Source: Paenibacillus sp. HWE-109 (GTDB taxonomy: Bacteria; Bacillota; Bacilli; Paenibacillales; NBRC-103111). From it: a stretch of 64,000 nucleotides of DNA. The notes beneath the pieces are model-generated. The model saw only the letters and a list, made by a program, of their open reading frames with translations, was not told where the DNA came from and did not search any database. A program made the position numbers and the translations under genes. The stretch's first letter is position 1, and each line of letters opens with the position of its first letter. The stretch is from assembly GCF_022163125.1 (NCBI RefSeq), contig NZ_CP091881.1, positions 992,001 through 1,056,000 on the forward strand, in the 5' to 3' direction. Of the stretch, positions 53,501 through 60,944 are shown in pieces.

Positions 53501-56371
53501 GCCCCCGGCGGGAAAGTCAGGTTTGCGTACGATTTGGACGACGCCACAAAACAGATATGGATTTCCTCATCGAGCGACGGAAATTTTATTGAAAGCGATA
53601 AAGAAACAATGGCCTCCGGCAACATGGTAGAGATAACCGCGCCCAAGTTGCCCGGTCCATACATTATTTATGTACGGTCGAAAGAAGGCGATGTACTCAG
53701 CCAGTCGCACGCTCGTGTTGTGGTGCGCGATATGACGCCTGCCGATATTCCTAGAAATGGTCTTGACTTATGGCTCAAGGCCGATGAGGGCGTGGAAAAA
53801 GATAGCAGCGGCAACGTGACTGGATGGACAAATATGGGAAGCGTCCCGGCGAAGCTTGTCCCAGCGAACGTCCCCGGCAGCGGCGGCGATAATCTTGGAA
53901 CACCAAGCGGCAACCCCACGCTAAAGAACGATGGATACGACTATGTAGATTTCGCAGCGCTGTCAAGGCCGCTAAAAGCTGCAGGTTTTAAAAATTATAA
54001 CGGCAGTACGCAGATGACGATATACGCGCTGGTTAGACCAACAACCACAGCCAACAACTCCAGTGACCAAAGTGGCCTTGTTTATTTCGGATTGAACGAG
54101 GCTTACCAAACTTGGGCGGCCAACAGCGGTTGGAGCGGTATTAATCTAGGTGTAGGCACAAACAGAGTCAACATCCGCTTTGGTAACACGGATGGCGGCG
54201 TATCGGGCGGCGGGCAACAAATTGCAACAACAGCCACTGACGGTCTTGCCAGCGTTCGGGCGCAGCTAAACGGAACCAATAGAGCCGTTTTTGTTAATAA
54301 CAATGTCATCGGCACTGGAACCAACGCTAAGGCGCTTTTAGGGAACAGCCCGGATCTGGGCGTAGGTTACACGATGGCGGCTGCAACCCCCTACCGCTTC
54401 CTGGGCAGGGTCTCGCAGATTCTCATCTACGACAGGGTGCTGACAGCTGACGAAGTTACGAAAGTAGAAACCTATTTTAACAATGTCAAAGCGGGCCGTG
54501 GTGGACCCGCGAACCCAATCGTCTCAGCGGTCGACAAAACCTTGCTGACCGCCTTGATTGAGTCCGCCAATAACAAGGAAGCTACCATTTATACAAGCAA
54601 TTCATGGAACGCTTTTGCAAGCGCTTTAAGTGAGGCCAAAACTGCTGCCTCAAATGGTGAGATCGGGCAGACAGCAGTGGACAATTCATATTACGCGCTG
54701 CGTAACGCGATCAAAGCGCTTCAAGTGGTACCAAGCGGAGTTGCGACTGCCGTATACGGTACGCCTGTTCTCGGCGGGGCCGTGCTCGACCTACTCTGGG
54801 ATAAGACCGCTACGCTGCCGATCCTTAAGCATCTGACAATGGCGAACGGTCAGACGGACGGCTCCGCTAAAGTGCTATGGGACGATACTAACCTGTATGT
54901 TCTGGTGCGTGTAAAATCCCCTGAGCTGAACAACAGCAGCAGCAACGCGTGGGAGCAGGACTCGGTCGAGATCTTTGTGGATGAGACCAATAGCAAACAA
55001 ACCTCCTACGGCACAGGTATGGGACAATACCGTATTAACTATCTTAATGTGAAAAGCTTTAATCCAGGCAGTATCAGTGCGGGTTTTGAGTCTTTTGCCA
55101 AAGTCGTAGATGGCGGTTATTACATTGAAACTAAGATCCCCTTTAAAGCTGCTGTTCCTACGGTTGATCGTGTAATTGGATTTGATTTGCAGATCAATGA
55201 CGCGAAAGCAACTGGTGGCCGTCAGGACGTTATCATGTGGCACGACGTGACCGGACAGTCCTATGCTAACGGTTCACAATGGGGTGTGGTTACACTTGTG
55301 GGCAAGCCACCGGTGGTCTCCGGCGCGGCCGGAGCGACCTCCATCACGACGAAAGCCGGCACGCTGCAAATGTTGGCGGGAGTGCCCGTTGTATGGTCGG
55401 TAACCGCAGAAGACGGTTCGGAGACAAATGCGGCGATCATCAGCGAGACGGGATTGCTGTCGGCCAAAAAGAATGGCGTCGTGAAAGTAACGGCGAAAGC
55501 CAGCGGGTCCAGTTTGAGCGGCAGCGCGCTGATCTCAATCAGCGGTCAAGAAGGCGCGTTGCTGAGCGGAGCGGCTTCCATCGTATCCGGGCAACCATTC
55601 AAATTGAACTTTGGCTTGAACAACGTGACGTCCAACGTCTATGCGATCGATCTAACTGTTCGTTACGACCCTGCGAAGGTGGAATACGTGTCAGGCATCT
55701 CTCTGGTAAACGGCTTCTCGATCGTGCTTGACCATGAAGGCACTTCGGGCGGCGGTGAGGCCAACATCCGATTCATTGCCGCAAGCGTGGGCCAGGCCAT
55801 TTCCAATACGGACAATTTGTTGGAACTGAGCTTCAAGGCCAAAGACGTCGGTGCGACTGTTGAGCTTAACGCTATCACGGTCGATCATGTCATCATCTCG
55901 GACGGCGTCACCGAAACGCAGGTAAGCTCGGCCAGCCATAACGTGAAGATTGAAGTTATCGGCAAGACGGCTCTGAGCGCGGCAATTGCCGTGGCCAACA
56001 GCCGCTTGACCGGCGCCATAGAAGGATCGCTCCTTGGACAATACGCGCCTGGTTCCAAAGCGCTGCTGCAAACAAAGCTGGCTGCCGCCAACGTCGCGCT
56101 GGCCGATCCGGCCATGTCCCAGGCAGGAATTCAAGAAGCGGCAACTCAGTTGGAAGCAGCGACATCCGTATTCAACGGATCGTTAAAAACGTTGTCGGGA
56201 TCAAGCGTGTTGACCATCGGGGATTTGGCGGTCATTGGAAAACACTACGGGCAAAGCAACGCGGACATCAATTGGACGTTGTACAAGGCGCTCGGTATTA
56301 CTACGCCGCGTCCGATCGGGGTGCAGGATCTGGCGGCGGTCGCTTACCGCATCTTGGGAATCTCGCAGTAA
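50564..56371 (+). CDS. Giant secreted beta-helix protein with LamG, CBM9, cohesin and decayed dockerin
   Basis: The product has 1935 residues; AAGGAGG precedes ATG 50564. Modules: signal peptide (1-32); beta-helix domain like those at 47550 and 58038 (36-820; IYVATNGNDNTGDGTQAKPY opening, HPDEGSTFIKMIGN); Ig-like regions (834-1060); LamG/concanavalin-like domain (1064-1310; GLDLWLKADEGVEKDSSGNV); FIVAR-like helices (1320-1388); CBM9-like domain (1394-1580; ALWD-type VLWDDTNLYVLVRVKSPELN and WEQDSVEIFVDE); Big_2-like domain (1582-1662); cohesin (1663-1800; LNNVTSNVYAIDLTVRYDP); FIVAR-like helices (1800-1876); dockerin-like end (1876-1935). In the dockerin both calcium loops have lost most acidic ligands (LTIGDLAVIGKHYG, IGVQDLAAVAYRILG). 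It should act on plant polysaccharide outside the cell. Its own catalytic family is uncertain (GH141-like). Confidence 0.78.
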   Translation: MKVRKRAFNWMMTMVMVFSMLPFSGSVVTAASAPSATIYVATNGNDNTGDGTQAKPYKTLAKAKTVVRTLPKTGGDIVVQIADGYYSLDETLVFDKDDSGSASSTIRYEAAPGAKPVISAGEMLKKGVWTEAVGLTQTGGLKAYKTTLNRSDKLRALYVNDKGATMTKSSEIASANRTVTGTPTASFTAANNPWAWQNGTNIRAGIVFDASVGLTTATKNPQNIEAESTGGSTARWARPFITFASIEQAPAASNKPGGIMFRFQMPYGFISQSLGNNTQYNPGNNQVIRNAFEFFNKRGDFYFDQAESTLYYIPLAGEDINTADVVIPRLETVLDIRGIPVGDRLNPVAGSDNGRVKNITFNGLKFAHTDYKLTELTGTYTLSDGSGPVTTSSRGYASVQGSIVNKVYFPSSINWHETFYRGYDIPPAAVMINAARNIKVLNGEIGLTGFNGIHVENDAKDIEISGNYIVDTLASGIVIGHPQHIYENDVAITHESSVSVSGTPIRNWAGVDKEKFTAGTEAVPENIYITNNFLYRTCYGFPGANALASFYTTNMQVLHNYIYDTTYGAMSIGWGWDEYDGFGFTAQGTNKTGGPYNGTSETSIARSPAISTTSRNNKINFNRIEQICTVVNDSGAIYSLGRQGDPGNLPGGGTWDTINTVYPLTNDPVTNKNSNWNSDNWTNFTEMNYNFLNPNPTDKPTDSNNWMNGFHPDEGSTFIKMIGNVVQAKLSYAAGQSRLIEFNNWKRKSDMIMVQGYVDGDNNQNGAPRTTYDNYKSTSRIWPLKGNEIVLNSGLTNEYTKMIPRSLIADTEFELASNVIMGKGEKLNRRGLLKAQDTVWIAPANTTVFNEGNTMTKAAGDVKSINAPSTAGEYKLYIKYGDGRETATSKYTVYVDASGSATNVENGKSYDVSAVRPLKLTLSNEYTFTLNGKAVANGYEIRTAGSWTLVGSTSMPAITLNFTTTVSVANRLLPADVSAAPGGKVRFAYDLDDATKQIWISSSSDGNFIESDKETMASGNMVEITAPKLPGPYIIYVRSKEGDVLSQSHARVVVRDMTPADIPRNGLDLWLKADEGVEKDSSGNVTGWTNMGSVPAKLVPANVPGSGGDNLGTPSGNPTLKNDGYDYVDFAALSRPLKAAGFKNYNGSTQMTIYALVRPTTTANNSSDQSGLVYFGLNEAYQTWAANSGWSGINLGVGTNRVNIRFGNTDGGVSGGGQQIATTATDGLASVRAQLNGTNRAVFVNNNVIGTGTNAKALLGNSPDLGVGYTMAAATPYRFLGRVSQILIYDRVLTADEVTKVETYFNNVKAGRGGPANPIVSAVDKTLLTALIESANNKEATIYTSNSWNAFASALSEAKTAASNGEIGQTAVDNSYYALRNAIKALQVVPSGVATAVYGTPVLGGAVLDLLWDKTATLPILKHLTMANGQTDGSAKVLWDDTNLYVLVRVKSPELNNSSSNAWEQDSVEIFVDETNSKQTSYGTGMGQYRINYLNVKSFNPGSISAGFESFAKVVDGGYYIETKIPFKAAVPTVDRVIGFDLQINDAKATGGRQDVIMWHDVTGQSYANGSQWGVVTLVGKPPVVSGAAGATSITTKAGTLQMLAGVPVVWSVTAEDGSETNAAIISETGLLSAKKNGVVKVTAKASGSSLSGSALISISGQEGALLSGAASIVSGQPFKLNFGLNNVTSNVYAIDLTVRYDPAKVEYVSGISLVNGFSIVLDHEGTSGGGEANIRFIAASVGQAISNTDNLLELSFKAKDVGATVELNAITVDHVIISDGVTETQVSSASHNVKIEVIGKTALSAAIAVANSRLTGAIEGSLLGQYAPGSKALLQTKLAAANVALADPAMSQAGIQEAATQLEAATSVFNGSLKTLSGSSVLTIGDLAVIGKHYGQSNADINWTLYKALGITTPRPIGVQDLAAVAYRILGISQ

Positions 56372-56410
56372 TCGAGCCGGGTCCATAATTTAACGATAGG
56401 CTAAACGGTT

Positions 56411-56439
56411 GGGAGGAGGTGCTTTCGCGCCTTCCTCCC
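56411..56439 (+). terminator. Intercistronic hairpin
   Basis: GGGAGGAGG (56411-56419) pairs with CTTCCTCCC (56431-56439), and the loop can extend the stem (GGTGC/GCGCC). There is no T tract. It separates the giant beta-helix gene from the next cohesin-SLH gene, exactly as the hairpin at 6773 separates an enzyme and an anchor gene. Confidence 0.5.
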
Positions 56440-56466
56440 CCATCCATTTGGAGAGGAAGTTGACGA

Positions 56467-57999
56467 ATGAGACAAACTAAGAGAATGACTGCGCTGTTGC
56501 CTGTTTTTCACCAGATTCGAATCGTCTGCTTAAGTTTTTTGCTGGCCGGTTCGTTTCTGTTAAGCGTGTTTTCCTTGACGACTCTGGTCGCTTACGCCGC
56601 TCCGGCGTACACGCTTTCCGTTTCGAACAATCAGCCAATCACCGGCCGTGAAGTCAGAGTCCAGGTGATCGGTCAGGGTCTATCCGATGTGTACGCGACA
56701 GAGCTTCAAGCGACGTTCAACACCGATCATTTGCGATTCATAAGCGCATCCAGCACCCGATTCGGTTATGCCGTTACGCCTGCCGTAAACGGCAGCCAAA
56801 TTGTATTGGCGTTTACGAAAGTCGGACCGATATCCGGAGAGACAGGGACGGTCGTGCTGGCGGAAATGGTTTTTGAGGCGACGGCATTGGGAAGCGGAAC
56901 GGTCGAGCTGAAAAAAGTAGAAACCGTGGACAGTGCAATTAACGTTGTCGATTTCGACGCGAACGCGATTGCGAGCTTGAGGGTGGTCGCGACGTCGAAC
57001 GATTCGGGCCAGGGCAACCCGGGGCAGACTTCCTCTGTCTCGACCCCAGAACCAGAAGGCGTTAAGGTGCAAAAAGACACAGGCGGTAAGGTAGAGAATA
57101 ATGGGGCGGCAGTTAACTTGCCGGCAGGAGCAGTAGGAAGTGACATATATGTGAGCATTAAAAAGCTGAGCGACACCTCACACCTGAAGCCGGATCCAGA
57201 TTTGAAGCTGGCTGGAGATGTGTACGAGATTATCAAGGATGTAGCAGGACCGTTCCAAAAACCAGTCACGATCACCCTTCCGTTCAACACCAGCTTGTTG
57301 GATGATGAGCATGAGGTGGCATTGTACTGGTACAACGAAGAAACCGCCAAATGGGTCAAATTGGACGATATTAAGATCGACCTGGTGAAAGGCACCGTTT
57401 CCGGCAGTGTGACGCACTTCACCAAGTTTGCCGTATTGGCGTCAGCAAAGTCAGCATCTGTCAAACCTCCGGCCTTGACCGATATTAAAGGACATTGGGC
57501 GGAAGCAGGTATCCAAAAACTTGTAAAAGCAGGCGTGATCGACGGCTATCAAGACGGCACATTCCAGCCTGATTCAACCGTAACAAGATCCGAGTTCGTA
57601 TCCATGATCGTCAGAGTGTTCCACTTGACGGCAACAGGTGGAACTGCATTCTCCGACACCGGTAGCCACTGGGCAAAGGATGCAATTGCAATAGCATCCG
57701 CAATGGGGATTGTAGTCGGCTATGAGGACGGAACCTTCGGCCCGGATGACAACATCACCCGGGAACAAATGGCCGTAATCCTTGCACGTGCCGCACAGTT
57801 GGCATCTGCCAACAGCGGCTTGGACTATAAGGATAGTGGAGACGTATCCGCCTGGGCACAAGGGCCGCTTGCGGCTTTGACCGCTAAGGGTGTGCTGAAC
57901 GGCTACGAAGACGGTACGCTGAAGCCGAAGGCATTCAGCACCCGCGCAGAAGCGGCGGTTAGTATGATGAGGATTTTGGATGCTCAACAGGTACAATAA
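56467..57999 (+). CDS. Surface anchor: cohesin, ZU5-like domain and three SLH repeats
   Basis: The 510-residue product has a long signal sequence (1-44, ending AYAAPAYT), a cohesin (45-175; REVRVQVIGQGLSDVYATEL, ATFNTDHLRF), a Ser/Pro/Glu linker, a ZU5-like sandwich (195-320; GAAVNLPAGAVGSDIYVSI), and three SLH repeats (335-510; DITGHW-type DIKGHWAEAGIQKL, TFGPDDNITREQMAV). It is the third dockerin receptor of the window and lies directly behind a dockerin-type enzyme gene. GAGAGGAAG precedes ATG 56467. The first half of the gene is visibly GC-richer than the SLH half, and the change falls near 57060. Confidence 0.85.
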   Translation: MRQTKRMTALLPVFHQIRIVCLSFLLAGSFLLSVFSLTTLVAYAAPAYTLSVSNNQPITGREVRVQVIGQGLSDVYATELQATFNTDHLRFISASSTRFGYAVTPAVNGSQIVLAFTKVGPISGETGTVVLAEMVFEATALGSGTVELKKVETVDSAINVVDFDANAIASLRVVATSNDSGQGNPGQTSSVSTPEPEGVKVQKDTGGKVENNGAAVNLPAGAVGSDIYVSIKKLSDTSHLKPDPDLKLAGDVYEIIKDVAGPFQKPVTITLPFNTSLLDDEHEVALYWYNEETAKWVKLDDIKIDLVKGTVSGSVTHFTKFAVLASAKSASVKPPALTDIKGHWAEAGIQKLVKAGVIDGYQDGTFQPDSTVTRSEFVSMIVRVFHLTATGGTAFSDTGSHWAKDAIAIASAMGIVVGYEDGTFGPDDNITREQMAVILARAAQLASANSGLDYKDSGDVSAWAQGPLAALTAKGVLNGYEDGTLKPKAFSTRAEAAVSMMRILDAQQVQ

Positions 58000-58001
58000 C
58001 G

Positions 58002-58027
58002 CAGTTTTAAATTTCAATTCTGAGGAG
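58002..58027 (+). repeat. Short leader element shared with 50532-50557
   Basis: CAGTTTTAAATTTCAA followed by TTCTGAGGAGG gives the ribosome site of the gene at 58038. It matches the leader before 50564. Confidence 0.6.
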
Positions 58028-58037
58028 GGAACAGAGT

Positions 58038-60731
58038 ATGTTGTTAAAAATTAGATCAAGGCAAAGAAGGTTGTCCTTGCAGGCGGTACTTCTCGTCTTC
58101 ACTATGCTGCTTGTATGCGTTACAGTTCCGGCACCGACTTCTGCAGCGACGCAAGCCCAATATTACGTCTCGCCTAACGGCAACGACAGTAATGCGGGAA
58201 CGCTTGCCTCGCCTTTCAAAACCGTGCAGCACGCGAGGGACGTAGTACAGACGATCAACGGTAGTATGACGGGCGATATCATCGTATTTCTTCGTGGCGG
58301 CAACTATCCCGTGACGAGTTCTATCGACTTCGGTCCTAGCGACTCCGGCACGAATGGAAATCGGATCATCTACCAAGCCTATCAGAACGAAACTCCAGTT
58401 CTAAACGGTGGGGTCCAAGTCACTGGCTGGTCGCAACATAGCGGAAACATATGGAAAGCACCGCTCACCCGAAGCAACAAATTGCGCTCGCTGTACGTGA
58501 ATGATAAAAGAGCGGTTATGGCAACCAAAACGGTCAGTTCCGCGGGTTGTTACGGAACCTACAACGTTACTGCTGGAACAGCACCTTGGGCATGGGAATC
58601 TGGTTCGCAATGCGACGGAGCCAAATACAGTCAGAGCGACTTCCCGGCAATCACTTCCAATCAAGACGATATCGAGATCGAAACGCGGACGACGTGGACG
58701 ACCTCCATTGTTGGAGTTCGCCAAGTGACGGTGAACGGCACCAATCGTGTGGCCCTTTTCCAGCAACCTGGTGCGGCGATTGCTCAGGGCGCTTACAACG
58801 GCAATTTCCAGATTAACGGAAGCCACAAGCTCATGAATGCTTATGAATTTCTGGATACACCGGGCGAGTTTTATTTTGATAAATCCAACCAAACCGTTTA
58901 CTATTATAAAAGCCCTTCCGAAAACATGACGACGGCAACGGTATTTGCCCCCAACAATTTAGAAACCGTCCTTAACCTAAAGGGTAGCTCGACGAGCAAT
59001 CATGTACGTAATCTTACGTTTTCGGGCATCACCCTCTTAAATTCAGATTGGAAATTGACGAATGTCGATGGCTCCTCATTTAAACAAGCACAACAAGGCA
59101 ATCTTGTGAATACAGCCTATGCTAAACAAAATTTCCATGACTATACCTATCGAAATTTGGACTTGATGCCCGGTATCGTGAAAATCGCGAACGCGGATGG
59201 CATACTGCTGGAGAAAAATACTGTAAAGCACACCGGCGCTGACGGCATCTCTTTGATCAACGATGTCAAAGACTCAAAGTTGATCGGTAATTTGATTAGC
59301 GATATCGGCGGATCCGCAGTCAATGTGGGTCATCCCCAGCACGTGTATATTGGGGATTATACATCATCGAACCGAGAAAAATTTTCTGTTAGTTTAGAAA
59401 GCGTTTGCAAAAATATTGATATCAAAAATAACTATATGTATGATTCCGCGGTATTGTTCAACGGCAGCGCTGCCGTTTCAGGTTATTTTACGGATACACT
59501 TAACTTTCAACGCAACGTCATCGAAAAAACGCCTTGGGCAGGCATCTCTCTCGGGTGGGGATGGTGGAATTTTAACGGCTCTTCTAGTTCCGAACGGCCA
59601 GGCGTCGCGACCACGACGGCTCAAAACAATAACATCAGTTACAACCAATTTATCGACACTGTGCAGACATTGGACGATACCGCTCCAATCTATACGCTCG
59701 GCAGTCAGCCGAACACCGTCATCTCTAATAACTACATTAAGGGTGTGCCGTCCGGACATAAATACGGCATGCATCCAGACGAAGGCTCCGCCTACATTGC
59801 TATCCAGAATAACGTCTTGAATATCAACCCGGGGGTAACCTGGACGCTGAATTCCGATAATTTTGGCAGCAAGCACGATTTGACCTTTACTCAGAATTAT
59901 GGAACCGTTAATAAAATCTCCAATTATACGCTACCAAATAGTGTCATTAATGACGCAAGCGCTTTTTCCGATAACATATGGCCGATTCAAGCCTATAACA
60001 TTGCATTGAATGCCGGATTAGAGGACGCGTACAAAAATCTTGTGACACCGTCGCGTGTGCCTTTGCAAGATTATGTTCTGCCTGCTAGCGTGTTCGTAAC
60101 CGGCACTGCAACAATCGGCATACGTTCTACGGGTGATGCGAGCAAATCCGTTTGGCTTGCGCCATCGGGAACGACGAATTTCGCGGAAGGTGCCTCCATG
60201 ACCAGAGCGAGTGGAAACGCAACCTCCATCACTGCTCCTCAGACAGCAGGCAATTATAAAGTGTTCGTTATTGATGCTCAAGGCAACCGCTCTTTGGAAT
60301 CCGCGTCGCTTGTAAGAGTGAACGGTGGTTCGTATGTCAGGATTCGCAATGCGGCTTCGGGACTTTACATCGACGGGGTAAGCTCAACCACTAACGGAGC
60401 AGATGCCGCCCAGTGGAGCGACAACAGTTCCTCCAACGCCCAACAATGGACGATCGAAACGTCGGGAAGCTACGTGTTGATTAAAAACCGGCAAACTGGA
60501 TTGTATCTGGACGGCATGGCTCGGACTGGAAATGGCGTCAATTGCGGACAATGGAGTAACAGTGGCAGCAGCAATCAACAATGGACCGTGGAAAGTTCTG
60601 GAAGCAACGTTCGCTTCAAAAACCGCCAAACCGGCTTATACCTTGACGGTATGGGACGAACGAGTAACGGTTCTATCCTGGGACAGTGGGGCGACAGCAG
60701 CAGCAGTAACCAGCAGTGGCAGATTCAGTAA
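58038..60731 (+). CDS. Secreted beta-helix carbohydrate-active protein with ricin-type (CBM13) repeats
   Basis: The 897-residue product has a signal peptide (1-36, ending TSA-AT), a parallel beta-helix domain (about 38-700; QYYVSPNGNDSNAGTLASPF opening, GNYPVTSSIDFGPSDSG, HKYGMHPDEGSAYIAIQNN) very similar to the 47550 product, and a C-terminal ricin B-type trefoil (766-897) with three repeats of the form RQTGLYLDGM and SNQQW. CBM13-type trefoils bind xylan or galactose-containing sugars. Compared with 47550 the helix domain is kept and the C-terminal binding module is swapped. Strong TGAGGAGGGAA precedes ATG 58038, 38 bases after the anchor gene, so it is the third gene of the 50564 operon. 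Catalytic family uncertain (GH141-like). Confidence 0.78.
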   Translation: MLLKIRSRQRRLSLQAVLLVFTMLLVCVTVPAPTSAATQAQYYVSPNGNDSNAGTLASPFKTVQHARDVVQTINGSMTGDIIVFLRGGNYPVTSSIDFGPSDSGTNGNRIIYQAYQNETPVLNGGVQVTGWSQHSGNIWKAPLTRSNKLRSLYVNDKRAVMATKTVSSAGCYGTYNVTAGTAPWAWESGSQCDGAKYSQSDFPAITSNQDDIEIETRTTWTTSIVGVRQVTVNGTNRVALFQQPGAAIAQGAYNGNFQINGSHKLMNAYEFLDTPGEFYFDKSNQTVYYYKSPSENMTTATVFAPNNLETVLNLKGSSTSNHVRNLTFSGITLLNSDWKLTNVDGSSFKQAQQGNLVNTAYAKQNFHDYTYRNLDLMPGIVKIANADGILLEKNTVKHTGADGISLINDVKDSKLIGNLISDIGGSAVNVGHPQHVYIGDYTSSNREKFSVSLESVCKNIDIKNNYMYDSAVLFNGSAAVSGYFTDTLNFQRNVIEKTPWAGISLGWGWWNFNGSSSSERPGVATTTAQNNNISYNQFIDTVQTLDDTAPIYTLGSQPNTVISNNYIKGVPSGHKYGMHPDEGSAYIAIQNNVLNINPGVTWTLNSDNFGSKHDLTFTQNYGTVNKISNYTLPNSVINDASAFSDNIWPIQAYNIALNAGLEDAYKNLVTPSRVPLQDYVLPASVFVTGTATIGIRSTGDASKSVWLAPSGTTNFAEGASMTRASGNATSITAPQTAGNYKVFVIDAQGNRSLESASLVRVNGGSYVRIRNAASGLYIDGVSSTTNGADAAQWSDNSSSNAQQWTIETSGSYVLIKNRQTGLYLDGMARTGNGVNCGQWSNSGSSNQQWTVESSGSNVRFKNRQTGLYLDGMGRTSNGSILGQWGDSSSSNQQWQIQ

Positions 60732-60761
60732 TTGACTATTGAGAGGTTTCGCTAGTTTAAT

Positions 60762-60813
60762 GCCCAATAAGCTGCATGTCTCTTAAAGGATGACATGTGC
60801 TTATTGGGCTTTT
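60762..60813 (+). terminator. Rho-independent terminator of the 50564-60731 operon
   Basis: GCCCAATAAGC (60762-60772) pairs with GCTTATTGGGC (60799-60809), with an inner CATGTC/GACATG stem, followed by TTTT. The remaining gap to 60944 contains no gene; TATAAT at 60866-60871 is a possible -10 box of the next gene. Confidence 0.8.
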
Positions 60814-60944
60814 CATGCAAAAAATTTGCGCAAGAATGAATATTGTATTGTTAATTTCTTCCTTATATAATGATGGGATGAGTTCGTTTAACGGTGAACG
60901 CTTACATTAAAGTTTGTCTGCTTCTGTTGAAAGGTGGCATCAAT

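Noticed and set aside
56766..57464. Minus-strand open frame of 232 codons in the third anchor gene
   Set aside because: It is antisense to the cohesin and ZU5-like coding sequence, with low-complexity Ser/Thr/Val content and no start signal.
60893..60906. cre-like sequence before the third sensor kinase gene
   Set aside because: It has two mismatches to the consensus and is close to the kinase start, so it is too weak to list as a site.
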